From Rhodospirillales bacterium (GTDB lineage: Bacteria > Pseudomonadota > Alphaproteobacteria > Acetobacterales > Acetobacteraceae), in contig JANYFG010000078.1 in NCBI GenBank assembly GCA_025362815.1, forward strand, positions 1 through 37,910: a stretch of 37,910 bases of DNA, written 5' to 3'. Positions 15,839 through 23,679 of this stretch are shown here, in pieces. Position 1 is the stretch's first letter, and every line of letters begins with the position of its first letter. The translations under genes were made by a program, and so were the position numbers. The notes below the pieces were generated by a model. The model worked only from the letters and a program-made list of their open reading frames with translations. It ran no database searches and had not been told where the DNA came from.

Positions 15839-17194
15839 TTACTGCCGCCGCACGAAACGCCCGGTGCCCGGCGTGGCCAGCACGCGCGCGCCATCCCAGA
15901 TCACCCGCCCGCGCAGCACGGTTGCCGCCACGCGCGCCCGCATGCGCCGCCCGTGATACGGCGACCACCGCATCTCCGGCCGATCCTGGATCGTGGCTTC
16001 GTCGAACGTGAAGTCGCCACGCTCCATCACCATCAGATCGCAATCCGAGCCCAGCCGGATGGCGCCCTTTTTGGGATAAAGGCCATGCATCTTGGCACTC
16101 CGCTCGGCGCAGTAAAGCGCCATCAGGTTCGGCGGCAATCCGCGCTCGTCCAGAAGGGTGAACATCAGCGGCGCGAAACTCTGCATCCCCACCAGCCCCG
16201 CGCCGCACGCGAAGATATCGGCGGATGTCTTACGGTCGGCCGGCCACGGCGCGTGGTCGGTCGATACGTATTCGATCTCGCCGGCTTCCAGTTTCTCCCA
16301 CATCGCCGCCACCTCCGCCTGCGTGCGAAACGGCGGATTGCACTTGCCACGCCCGCCCAGGCGCACGAGGTCTTCTTCGGTCATGCACAGATACTGGATG
16401 CAGGCCTCGCCGGTGGCGCGGGCCCCCATGGCGCGAAACGCCGCCGCGATATCGAACCCGCGCGCCAGCGAGGAATGCGCGATATGCACATGCGCTCCGG
16501 TGGCCAGCCCCAGTTCGAAAATCTCCAGATCCGCCAACGTCTCCGCCAAAGCCGGCCGCGTGCGCGCGTGCATGATCGCGTCGGTTCGCCCGGCGGCGCG
16601 GGCCTCTGCCGTCAGCCGCTCCACCAGTTCCTGGTCCTCGTTGTGCACCGCCACCGGCAGGCCGGTTTTCGCGATCTCTGCAAACGCCGCAAGCATCGTT
16701 GGATGATCGATGCGTGGAAAGCGCACCGCGTCATACTCGTAGGTGGACAGTTTGAACGCCGAGATCCCTGCCGCCGCGAGGTCCGCGATCGCCTCCACCC
16801 CACCGGTTTTGCGAATGGTGCCATACAGCGCCATGTCCACATGCGCGGTGTGTTCCACCCAGCCGATCTTCTCGGCGAGGATCTCGGCATTCACCACCGC
16901 CTGCGGCACGTCGTAGGGCATGTCCACGCAGGTCGTCACACCGCCCGCCGCCGCCGATCGTGTCGCACCCTCGATCCCCGGCCACCCGATGGCCGACGCG
17001 GTGTGCATGTGCCCATCCACCAGGCCGGGAAAAATCAGGCACCCGGTGTGATTGTGCACCGCGCCCGCCGCCGGCGGCTCGCCCACCCCGATCGCCGCCA
17101 CCACATCGCCGCGTGTGGCGACGTAGCCGTTTCGCAGTATCTCCTGCGAGGTGACGATATCGCCGAGAAAAACGCTGTCGAACGGTGTGGACAT
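15839..17194 (-). CDS. Cyclic amidohydrolase (hydantoinase/allantoinase type)
   Basis: This 451-residue metal-dependent amidohydrolase has metal ligands H62 and H64 (VDGHMHT), carboxylatable Lys148 (ISAFKLSTYEYD), His in VAVHNEDQ (about 185) and HIAHSS (about 240), and Asp in VSTDHAPW (about 315). The GATRSAAAGGVTTCVDMP block is close to allantoinase/L-hydantoinase wording rather than classical dihydropyrimidinase, and KCNPPFRT matches the allantoinase-like substrate loop. It opens cyclic ureides such as hydantoins to N-carbamoyl amino acids; the adjacent D-carbamoylase and hydantoin racemase favour hydantoin. The start at ATG 17194 has GAGG 6-9 bp upstream; the frame extends to 17230 without a better start. 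The last residues GRFVRRQ are unremarkable. Confidence 0.88.
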   Translation of the reverse strand: MSTPFDSVFLGDIVTSQEILRNGYVATRGDVVAAIGVGEPPAAGAVHNHTGCLIFPGLVDGHMHTASAIGWPGIEGATRSAAAGGVTTCVDMPYDVPQAVVNAEILAEKIGWVEHTAHVDMALYGTIRKTGGVEAIADLAAAGISAFKLSTYEYDAVRFPRIDHPTMLAAFAEIAKTGLPVAVHNEDQELVERLTAEARAAGRTDAIMHARTRPALAETLADLEIFELGLATGAHVHIAHSSLARGFDIAAAFRAMGARATGEACIQYLCMTEEDLVRLGGRGKCNPPFRTQAEVAAMWEKLEAGEIEYVSTDHAPWPADRKTSADIFACGAGLVGMQSFAPLMFTLLDERGLPPNLMALYCAERSAKMHGLYPKKGAIRLGSDCDLMVMERGDFTFDEATIQDRPEMRWSPYHGRRMRARVAATVLRGRVIWDGARVLATPGTGRFVRRQ

Positions 17195-17839
17195 GAAGAC
17201 CTCGGACTGCCGGTTGCTGGATATCCTCACGCTAACCGCGCCGGCCGTGTTCCGCCACAGGCGAGCAGCGTGCGTGCGGGGTGCTTTGATGCTCCGATTC
17301 AGACCGCGAATCTAACGTAAGACGAGGAAAAATAACGTCTCGCCTTTAGTTGACGAACGAAGCGTCGCAGTGGTCGCGATCGCTTTTTTAAGTGCCATGC
17401 CGCACCGCCGCAGACCATGACGGCCACCTCAACGCATTCGCGAAAAACCTTGATGAGATCGCGATCTTTCGGAAAGGGGCGAATCGCCGCCCAGCTCGTT
17501 GGAACGGATGCCGCAGGTCAAAAGCAAGGGCTGATGAAAATTCTCACCTTTCGAATGTCGTCTTTTGATTGACACGCGCGTTACATGAAGTGATAGCGGA
17601 AATAGCACGCAGACGCAGGGAGCGCGATTCGTCAAGCAACCATCTGGCGCATGTGTGCATCTGAACAGGGGCTGGACATGCGATACATCAAGAACCGCAC
17701 ACAATCTGGCCTGATGAGAGCCCCCTGATGAAGGCACCATGTCTATCGCCTTTGCCCGATCGCCAAAGCGCCGTTCCACATCACGTATCACTGCGCCGAA
17801 GCCTTGTATCCCCATTATCAAGTTGAGGAGTCTGTCCAC
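17195..17839. other. Non-coding stretch between hydantoinase and histone-like genes
   Basis: About 645 bp without a convincing gene. It appears less GC-rich than its surroundings. It holds a plus-strand intrinsic terminator (17361-17389), a weak inverted repeat AGACG...CGTCT at 17320-17340, and the GATCGCGATC palindrome at 17457-17466. An open minus-strand frame at 17429-17839 has no recognisable motifs and overlaps the histone-like gene's start region, so I do not call it. The promoters of both divergent genes must lie here, but I cannot place them firmly. Confidence 0.6.
17361..17389 (+). terminator. Rho-independent terminator with no annotated gene upstream on this strand
   Basis: AGCGTCGC (17361-17368), a 7-nt loop AGTGGTC, then GCGA-T-CGCT (17376-17384) makes an 8-bp stem with one bulged T, followed directly by a run of T (17384-17389). 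This has the form of a good intrinsic terminator on the plus strand. The nearest plus-strand gene upstream ends at 14785, so it may end a short non-coding transcript starting within 17195-17360. Confidence 0.55.
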
Positions 17840-18526
17840 GTGACCAATGAAGAAACGACGAAGATCGCCGCGCGCGTCGCGCTGATGGCGATGCCCGCAA
17901 CCGGCCGTAAAGCGGCGAAAGCCAAGACGGCTGCGCCCGCCGCGAAGCCGGCTGCGAAAGCCCCAGCGAAGGCCGCCGCCGCGAAAGCCACGAAGCCGGC
18001 CGCCCCCGCCAAGGCGGAAAAATCCCCGGCCAAGAGCGCAGCGAAAACCAAGGACGCGAAGCCGGCCGCCAAGGCCGACGCCAAGGCTGCCGCACCGAAG
18101 TCCGCGCCCAAGAAAGCTGAACCAACGAAGGCGGCAGCGACGAAGGCTTCGGCAAAGGCACCGGCAAAGGTGCCGGCAAAGTCCGCAGCCAAGCCAGCCG
18201 TCAAAAAGGCCGCGCCCGCCAAGGCACCAACCAAATCTTCGGCGAAATCCGCAGCCAAGCCCGCGGCCGCGAAATCCGCATCCAAATCTACGGCCGTGAA
18301 GCCAACCGCCGCGAAGGCCGAAGCGAAGAAATCCACGGCCGCGAAGCCCGCCGCCAAAAGCGCGGAAGGCAAGATGGGCGGCATGTCCGCCGCCAGCGCC
18401 ACCGCCGCCAAGGCCTTGCGCTCACAGACCGGAACGATGTCGAGCAAAAAGGCAAAGCCGGCCGAAGTGACAGCAGCCGAGCCTTCGGAGAAGCCTGCCA
18501 AGAAGAGCCGCAAATCCGCTGCCTGA
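17840..18526 (+). CDS. Histone H1-like Ala/Lys/Pro-rich DNA-binding protein
   Basis: The protein has 228 residues and an extreme composition: after a short N-terminus (MTNEETTKIAARVALMAMPA) residues 25-185 are runs of Lys, Ala and Pro in AAKPAAKAPAK-like units. A less repetitive C-terminus follows (KMGGMSAASATAAKALRSQT, then basic KKSRKSAA). This resembles the C-terminal domain of eukaryotic histone H1 and bacterial nucleoid proteins such as AlgP/Hc1. It is predicted to be intrinsically disordered and positively charged, so nucleoid binding is inferred. The start is GTG 17840, set by GAGGAG at 17825-17830; an upstream in-frame TTG at 17804 is less likely. Codon-level repeats make this gene prone to length variation. 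Confidence 0.8.
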   Translation: MTNEETTKIAARVALMAMPATGRKAAKAKTAAPAAKPAAKAPAKAAAAKATKPAAPAKAEKSPAKSAAKTKDAKPAAKADAKAAAPKSAPKKAEPTKAAATKASAKAPAKVPAKSAAKPAVKKAAPAKAPTKSSAKSAAKPAAAKSASKSTAVKPTAAKAEAKKSTAAKPAAKSAEGKMGGMSAASATAAKALRSQTGTMSSKKAKPAEVTAAEPSEKPAKKSRKSAA

Positions 18527-18548
18527 GACTGCGCCAAGCTGATACGAC

Positions 18549-18582
18549 AAGCCGGCGAGGCAGATATCTGCCCTGCCGGCTT
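18549..18582. terminator. Bidirectional hairpin between convergent genes
   Basis: AAGCCGGC (18549-18556) pairs with GCCGGCTT (18575-18582), and the interior GGCAGATATCTGCC is itself a perfect palindrome, leaving only a 2-bp internal mismatch (GA/CT). It sits in the 67-bp gap between the histone-like gene and otnC, which run toward each other. A terminator for both is the likely role; the T-tracts are poor. Confidence 0.6.
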
Positions 18583-18593
18583 CTATCGCGCGA

Positions 18594-19226
18594 TTAGCCA
18601 AAAACCTCGACGAGATCATCGACCTGGCTCGGCGACAGGTTGCGTGTGACATGACCGCGCAACAGGATCGCCAGGCGCGCCGCCTCTTCCAGTTCCTCGG
18701 CGGCGTAGACGGCATCGGTTAGGCTCGGCCCGCTGACGACCGGCCCATGATTGGCCAACAACACCGCGCGCGCGCCAATCGCCGCGGCATGAATGGCAGG
18801 CTCCATCGCAGGATCGCCGGGCCGATAATACGGAATGATCGGCAAGGTCTTGCCCACGCGCATCACGAAATAAGGCGTCAACGGTGCAATCGGCGCCACC
18901 GGATCGGCATCCGCCAGACAGGAGACGGCGGTGGCCATGGTGGAGTGCAGATGCACCACAGACTGCGCCGCCGGTCGTGCCTGGTAGAACGCGCGGTGCA
19001 TGAACACCTCCTTGGACGGACGATCACCGGACACGTGGTTGAAGCCGCGATCGAGCTTCGCGATCCGCTCGCTCACGAGAGCGCCGAGCGACGCGTTGGT
19101 GGGCGTCATGAGAAACCCGTCCGCCAGCCGAACGCTGATATTTCCCGCGCTGCCGACGGCGTAGCCGCGCGCGAACAAGGATGCCGCCAGCCGCACCAGC
19201 AGGTCGCGTGTTTCGGCCTCCTGCAT
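18594..19226 (-). CDS. otnC: 3-oxo-tetronate 4-phosphate decarboxylase / class II aldolase (OtnC)
   Basis: The protein has 210 residues with a class II aldolase/adducin fold. Key elements are GSAGNISVRL near 27-36, SLGAL, the Zn ligands in SVVHLHST (about 100-107) and LANHGPVV (about 163-170), and Glu in PSKEVFMHRAFY (about 81-92). The wording SKEVFMHRAFYQARP is typical of OtnC, which decarboxylates 3-oxo-tetronate 4-phosphate to dihydroxyacetone phosphate. The start at ATG 19226 overlaps the otnK stop by 1 bp (TGATG). It is the last gene of the GT4-otnK-otnC operon and ends at a bidirectional hairpin. The L-fuculose/ribulose phosphate aldolase subfamilies are the alternative. Confidence 0.88.
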   Translation of the reverse strand: MQEAETRDLLVRLAASLFARGYAVGSAGNISVRLADGFLMTPTNASLGALVSERIAKLDRGFNHVSGDRPSKEVFMHRAFYQARPAAQSVVHLHSTMATAVSCLADADPVAPIAPLTPYFVMRVGKTLPIIPYYRPGDPAMEPAIHAAAIGARAVLLANHGPVVSGPSLTDAVYAAEELEEAARLAILLRGHVTRNLSPSQVDDLVEVFG

Positions 19227-20497
19227 CACGCGCCCTCCATGGCGAAGGCCTTCATGAAGAAGTCGCGCGCGCCGAAATTGCCGCTCTTCAGCGCCAGCCG
19301 CATCGAGGGGCCACTGCCCTCGGCAAACGTCCACGGCACACCGGGGTCGATCTCGGCGCCGATGCGCAGCTTCCTCACCCCCAGCCGCGTGACGATGGCG
19401 CCAGAGGTCTCGCCACCCGCCACGATCATCCGTCGCACGCCGGCCGCCACGAGCCCCTCGGCGATGGCCGCCATGGCGTTTTCGACGAGCGCACCCGCGG
19501 CATCGCGCCCCAGTTTCGCCTGCAACGCCGCAACCTTCTCCGGCCCCGCCGACGCCGCGATCACGATGGGCGCCGCGCCCAGCCGGCCACGCGCCCACTC
19601 CATCGCCCGCGACACCAAGGCCGCCACGTCCGGCTCTGCAAGGGGGTCAAGTTCCAACGTGGCGAGATGATCGCGTGCGGTGCCGATCTGGAACAGGGTG
19701 GCGCGCGAGCAGGACCCCGCCAGCACGGCCGCGTGGCCCGAAACGGATGGCAAGGCGCCGGGGTTTTCAAGAACGGCCAGCAGGCCGGCGTCACGGAAGT
19801 TCTGCGGCAGGCCCAGCGCCACGCCGGAGCCGCCGGTGATCAGCGCATGCCCCGCGGCCGCGGCACCGATCGCCAGCAGATCGGCGTTGTCCACCGCATC
19901 GACGATCGCGTAGCGCCGCCCTTGTTCCTTCAACGTCGTCATCGCGCGGCGGATGGCAACCGCGCCCTGCGCCACGGTGGCGAACGGCACGAGACCCACG
20001 GTGGCCTCGGTCTGGCGCGACAGCACGCGCACCAGATTGGCGTCGGTCATGGGCGTCAGCGGATGGTGCTCCATGCCGCTTTCGCTCAGCAGCGCGCCGC
20101 CTACGAAAAGATGGCCCTGGAACACGCTGCGCCCGTTCGCGGGAAAAGCGGGGCAGGCGAGGGCAAAGCCACATCCCAGCGCTTCGACCAGCGCATCCGC
20201 CACCGGCCCGATATTTCCGGCGGGCGTGCTGTCGAAGGTTGAACAGTATTTGAAGAAGATCTGCTGGCACCCGGCACGTTGCAGCCAGGCCAAAGCCGCC
20301 AGACTTTCGCCGATCGCATCCGCCACCGGCGCCGTTCGTGATTTCAGTGCAACGATGATCGCATCGGCATCCGGCACCGCGGTGTCCGCGTCCGGCACGC
20401 CGATCAGCTGCACGGCGCGCATGCCGGCACCCACCAGCATGGAGGCGAGATCGGTGGCGCCGGTGAAATCGTCGGCGATGCAGCCCAGCAATGCCAT
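19226..20497 (-). CDS. otnK: 3-oxo-tetronate kinase, four-carbon acid sugar kinase family (OtnK)
   Basis: This 423-residue protein is a DUF1537/four-carbon acid sugar kinase. The N-terminal substrate-binding domain begins LLGCIADDFTGATDLASML, with FKYCSTFDSTPAGNIGP near 85-101 and PAFPANGRSVFQGHLF (about 120-135) matching OtnK. The C-terminal nucleotide-binding domain has IVAGGETSGAIVTRLGV and DPGVPWTFAEG. It phosphorylates 3-oxo-tetronate (2-dehydro-L-erythronate or 3-dehydro-D-threonate type) at O4, giving the substrate of OtnC. ATG 20497 has GAGGA about 9-13 bp upstream and follows the glycosyltransferase stop by 1 bp. The usual partners DenD/LtnD dehydrogenase and OtnI/DenI isomerase are absent from the window. 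Confidence 0.92.
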   Translation of the reverse strand: MALLGCIADDFTGATDLASMLVGAGMRAVQLIGVPDADTAVPDADAIIVALKSRTAPVADAIGESLAALAWLQRAGCQQIFFKYCSTFDSTPAGNIGPVADALVEALGCGFALACPAFPANGRSVFQGHLFVGGALLSESGMEHHPLTPMTDANLVRVLSRQTEATVGLVPFATVAQGAVAIRRAMTTLKEQGRRYAIVDAVDNADLLAIGAAAAGHALITGGSGVALGLPQNFRDAGLLAVLENPGALPSVSGHAAVLAGSCSRATLFQIGTARDHLATLELDPLAEPDVAALVSRAMEWARGRLGAAPIVIAASAGPEKVAALQAKLGRDAAGALVENAMAAIAEGLVAAGVRRMIVAGGETSGAIVTRLGVRKLRIGAEIDPGVPWTFAEGSGPSMRLALKSGNFGARDFFMKAFAMEGA

Positions 20498-20498
20498 G

Positions 20499-21581
20499 TC
20501 AGTGTGTCCTCGAATGGGTCGCGAGAATATGGGCGAAGCGGTCGGCCTGCGCGGGCCAGTCCGGCAAGCTCGCGCCGATCTCCCAGGCCGCATCGGCCAT
20601 GGAACAGCGGAGCCGTGCGTCGAAGATGATCCGGCGCAGTGCCTTGGACAACTGATCGACGTCGTCGACCGGGCAGACCACCCCGGCCTGGGGCGACACC
20701 AGGGCGCCGGCCGCGCCTCCGTTGCAGACGGCGACGGGCAAGCCGCGTTTCAAAGCCTCGGCGATCACCATGCCGTAGCCCTCATAACGCGTCGCCAGTG
20801 CGAAGAGGTCGGCCTCCCGCCACAGGCCGGCCAAGGGGTCGCCGTGCATTTCGCCGCAAAAGCGCACCCGTGCGGCGATCCCCAATTCCGCCGGCAGTGC
20901 GCGAATGGTCGCGGCCGCCAGAGGATCAAGCCGGTCACCGCCGGCTATCGTGAGACGCCAATCGAGATCGAACAGCCTTGCCAGCGCCCGCAGCAGGATA
21001 TCGTGACCCTTGCGCGGTATCAGGGATCCGATGGTCAGGATATTCACCGTCGCAGGCCCGGGATGGCTGATGCCACCATTGCTGTTGCCCGACCCCACGC
21101 TGCGTGACGCCGGCGCGGTGCCTGGCTCGATCACCGTCATATGCGCGGCCGGCAAACCGAACTGCGCGGACAACGTGGTGGCGGTGGTTGCGCTGGTGAC
21201 GACGACATGGCGGGCCAATGGCAGAAGCCGTGTCTCGATCTCGATCAAAGACGCCGCAGCGGCGGAATCAAGTCCCGTTTCCAGGCCTGTCGGATGATGA
21301 TCGAGCACAACGATGGGATGCCGGGTGAGATCGATCTCCGCACAATCGAATGCCGCCAGCGCTATGTTGTCGATGACCACGACATCGGCGCCGTCGAGCC
21401 TCCGCCAAACCCGCCCGGCCTCGGCGAGGGCGACGGCATCGGGGCAAGGGAATTGCCCGGCAAGCACGTGGATGTCGACATGATGGCCAGCCTGCCGCCA
21501 CTGCTCGGCCATCGCACGGTCATACAGCGTGCCACCCGTCAGCACGTCGAAAGGTGTCGGCACGATAAAGGCGATGCGCAT
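20499..21581 (-). CDS. Glycosyltransferase family 4-like protein
   Basis: The protein has 360 residues with a GT-B fold. The N-terminal part begins MRIAFIVPTPFDVLTGGTLY (Gly-rich acceptor loop), with IVVLDHHPTGLETGL near 90-105. The C-terminal donor domain has NILTIGSLIPRKGHDILLRA, FCGEMHG and the GT4 signature LFALATRYEGYGMVIAEALK, giving the EGYGMVIAEA catalytic Glu pair, followed by GLPVAVCNGGAAG. It should transfer a sugar from a nucleotide-sugar donor in the cytoplasm; the acceptor is unknown. It is the first gene of the operon with otnK and otnC, separated from otnK by a single base. The start at ATG 21581 has GGGAG about 8 bp upstream. Finding it with tetronate catabolism is unexpected. 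Confidence 0.88.
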   Translation of the reverse strand: MRIAFIVPTPFDVLTGGTLYDRAMAEQWRQAGHHVDIHVLAGQFPCPDAVALAEAGRVWRRLDGADVVVIDNIALAAFDCAEIDLTRHPIVVLDHHPTGLETGLDSAAAASLIEIETRLLPLARHVVVTSATTATTLSAQFGLPAAHMTVIEPGTAPASRSVGSGNSNGGISHPGPATVNILTIGSLIPRKGHDILLRALARLFDLDWRLTIAGGDRLDPLAAATIRALPAELGIAARVRFCGEMHGDPLAGLWREADLFALATRYEGYGMVIAEALKRGLPVAVCNGGAAGALVSPQAGVVCPVDDVDQLSKALRRIIFDARLRCSMADAAWEIGASLPDWPAQADRFAHILATHSRTH

Positions 21582-21788
21582 CCGCCTGAACTCCCGCAAT
21601 GAGGTCTATGTGCAAATGTTTGTCGATCCAGAAGACACAACACACAAGGCCCACCCGTCGATCGCAGCGTTTTACGGCAGCGCGCCGCCATCCTCACGCC
21701 TATCGCTCGTCCAGCTTGAACTCACGGCAGCGCAGGAAAAGCGATGCACCGCCATGCGATCTGGCGCTACGCCAAAAGAAAAGGCACT

Positions 21789-22175
21789 TCACGCGCTGTT
21801 GGATAAGGCGAGCGGCGGAAGCGCCAACCTCGCCGGCGCCTGCCCACCGGCACCGTAGCGTGAAGATTGCGGCATCGCGCGGGGTATCGCACGGGCAATG
21901 CATGCCATCACCCGGTTCTGCGCCACCATCGCGCGCTCCAAGAGATGTTTATTCTCTTGCACCAATGCAGCCAGACGCCGGCCTTCCGCCTTCCAGATTG
22001 CATCGTTTGGTGGCCGTGCGGCCTTGTGCGCTGCGAGCATGGCGTCCGTCGCCCGCTGTTTCTGGCTCACGAACGCCGTGGCCGCCACAAGATCCATGAT
22101 CCGCAACGCCGCGTTCTCGGCTTCCAGCACGGCACACAAAGATCGTGTCGCCGCAATCGCTGCATCGATCGTCAT
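21789..22175 (-). CDS. FlgN-like flagellar protein (putative export chaperone)
   Basis: This 128-residue, mostly alpha-helical protein has MTIDAAIAATRSLCAVLEAENAALR at the start, then QKQRATDAMLAAHK and LVQENKHLLERAMVAQNRVMACI, a pattern of amphipathic helices with the VLxxENxAL and L..EN..LL..A..AN/QN motifs common to FlgN-type chaperones. The FlgN role is to hold hook-filament junction proteins FlgK/FlgL before export. The assignment rests on helix pattern, size and position: ATG 22175 overlaps the flgJ stop (ATGA). The C-terminal 25 residues are Pro/Ala-rich with no pattern. It could be a different small flagellar protein. Confidence 0.6.
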   Translation of the reverse strand: MTIDAAIAATRSLCAVLEAENAALRIMDLVAATAFVSQKQRATDAMLAAHKAARPPNDAIWKAEGRRLAALVQENKHLLERAMVAQNRVMACIARAIPRAMPQSSRYGAGGQAPARLALPPLALSNSA

Positions 22176-22483
22176 ATGCCACCCTTCGCCTGTTCCTGCA
22201 TCTGCAACATCTGCCGATAGATCGGCACCGCCAGCCCTAGCCCACCGCTCTTGCCGATCTGCTTGGCCAACTCCTGCGTCATCATCGGACGCCACGTGTC
22301 CTCGCCGGATCCCCCGCCGAATGGTCCGGACGAAGATTTCACCGTCTCGAAGATCGGCGTCAGTAACTGGCCCAGTGCCATCGCCTCAAAATCCTGCGCC
22401 GCCTTCCACGCTGAAGCGTGGCCAGGGGCCGCGATATCGGCCGCATCCGGCTTTCGGGTCATATTGGGCGATGTGACCGTCAT
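22172..22483 (-). CDS. flgJ: Flagellar rod-binding protein FlgJ, N-terminal domain only
   Basis: The protein has 103 residues. AWKAAQDFEAMALGQLLTPIFE (adjacent halves at about 25-46) followed by WRPMMTQELAKQIGKSGGLGLA and a final helix IYRQMLQMQEQ is the Rod-binding domain (PF10135). The muramidase domain found in enteric FlgJ is absent, as is usual in alphaproteobacteria, where a separate lytic enzyme opens the peptidoglycan. It acts as the rod cap/scaffold in the periplasm. The start overlaps the flgI stop by 1 bp (TGATG), so it is translationally coupled downstream of the P-ring gene. Confidence 0.9.
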   Translation of the reverse strand: MTVTSPNMTRKPDAADIAAPGHASAWKAAQDFEAMALGQLLTPIFETVKSSSGPFGGGSGEDTWRPMMTQELAKQIGKSGGLGLAVPIYRQMLQMQEQAKGGI

Positions 22484-23619
22484 CAGCGTACCTGCAGATC
22501 GGCTTGCAGGGCACCCGCCGCCTTGATCGATTGGAGGATGCTGATCATATCGCGAGGGCCCACACCAAGCGCGTTGAGACTGCCGACCAAGTCCCGAAGC
22601 GTGACGTTTCCGGATAGAATTCCAAGTTTCTTGTCTCCGCCGTCATCCACCTGCACGTTGGTGCGCGGCACCACCGTGGTTGTGCCGCCAGACAGCGCGC
22701 CCGGCTGACTCACCTGCGGCGTTTCGGTGATACGAATGGTGAGATTGCCCTGCGCGATCGCCACCGTGCTCACCCGCACATTGGCCCCCATCACGATGGT
22801 ACCACTGGCTTCATCCACCACCACGATGGCGGCGTGATCCGGCTCCACCCGCAAATCCTGCACGCGCGCAAGTGAATCGATCACGTCCCGATTGCTGAAA
22901 TCGAGCGCCACCGTTCGCGGGTCAAGCGCTTTGGCGATCGGGCTGCCAAAAGCGCGGTTCACGGCGTCGGCCATCCGCCTTGCCGTGGTGAGATCAGGGT
23001 TGCGCAGGCCAAGGCGCACGGCACTACGGCTGGCCAGCTGAAACGCCACTTCGCGCTCGACTGTTCCGCCATTGGCGATGCGCCCCGCCGTTGGCACGCC
23101 GCGGGTGACGGAGGAGGCCGCCCCCCGTGCCGCGATCGCACCCGTCGCCATTGCCCCCTGCGCCACGGCGTATACCTCACCATCCGCCGCCAGCAGGGGT
23201 GTGACGAGCAGCGTGCCGCCCGTGAGATTCGTGGCATCACCCAACGCCGCGATCGCCACATCGATGCGGCTTCCGGTGCGCGCGAAGGCTGGCAACTCGG
23301 CCGTCACCATCACCGCCGCCACGTTCTTGGTCTTGAGCTTGCTTTCCTGATCGCGCGTGTTCACGCCGAGCCGCTCGAGCATACCGATCAAGGATTGTCG
23401 GGTGAAAACCGCGGAATCCAGCTTATCGCCTGTTCCGGCCAGCCCCACCACCAACCCGTAGCCAACCAGCTGATTTTCCCGGATGCCCTCAACATCCGCG
23501 ATGTCCTTGATCCGCACCTGTGCCACAGCATCGCAGCTGAAGCCCAGAATTGCGATCAGGCTCAAAGTCAGCACTTGGAACATGGAAGGTGCCGGGCACC
23601 ATCGCTGCCGACGCAACAT
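22483..23619 (-). CDS. flgI: Flagellar P-ring protein FlgI
   Basis: The protein has 378 residues. After a signal peptide (hydrophobic MFQVLTLSLIAILGFSCDAVAQ) the mature protein begins with the classic VRIKDIADVEGIRENQLVGY, then GLVVGLAGTGDK, LLVTPLLAADGEVYAVAQG, IVMGANVRVSTVAIAQGNLT, and ends LVGSLNALGVGPRDMISILQ with an IKAAGALQAD tail. FlgI forms the periplasmic P ring around the rod with FlgA as chaperone. The start is uncertain: ATG 23619 gives a basic n-region (MLRRQRW) before the signal core, ATG 23583 starts at the core itself, and GTG 23652 is also in frame. None has a strong Shine-Dalgarno. It heads the flgI-flgJ-flgN operon, divergent from fliX. Confidence 0.93.
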   Translation of the reverse strand: MLRRQRWCPAPSMFQVLTLSLIAILGFSCDAVAQVRIKDIADVEGIRENQLVGYGLVVGLAGTGDKLDSAVFTRQSLIGMLERLGVNTRDQESKLKTKNVAAVMVTAELPAFARTGSRIDVAIAALGDATNLTGGTLLVTPLLAADGEVYAVAQGAMATGAIAARGAASSVTRGVPTAGRIANGGTVEREVAFQLASRSAVRLGLRNPDLTTARRMADAVNRAFGSPIAKALDPRTVALDFSNRDVIDSLARVQDLRVEPDHAAIVVVDEASGTIVMGANVRVSTVAIAQGNLTIRITETPQVSQPGALSGGTTTVVPRTNVQVDDGGDKKLGILSGNVTLRDLVGSLNALGVGPRDMISILQSIKAAGALQADLQVR

Positions 23620-23679
23620 TCTTAACAGCCATGACCGGATCAATATTTTCACCTGTCGGTAGCGTCTTGTTCAGCTTTG

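Noticed and set aside
15953-17320. 455-residue plus-strand open frame
   Set aside because: Antisense to the cyclic amidohydrolase; His/Arg-rich nonsense composition.
17569-17597. TTGACA with a possible -10 upstream of the histone-like gene
   Set aside because: The -35 is perfect but no hexamer at 16-18 bp resembles TATAAT (TGATAG at best).
17429-17839. 136-residue minus-strand open frame in the intergenic stretch
   Set aside because: No motif, no ribosome-binding site, and composition unlike neighbouring genes; cannot be supported as a gene.
17818-18537. 239-residue hydrophobic Ala-rich minus-strand frame that looks like a membrane protein
   Set aside because: It is the exact reverse of the Lys/Ala repeats in the histone-like gene; apparent hydrophobic helices are an artefact of antisense Lys/Ala codons.
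21529-21858. 109-residue plus-strand open frame between the glycosyltransferase and flagellar genes
   Set aside because: Overlaps the start of the glycosyltransferase gene and shows no conserved pattern or ribosome-binding site.
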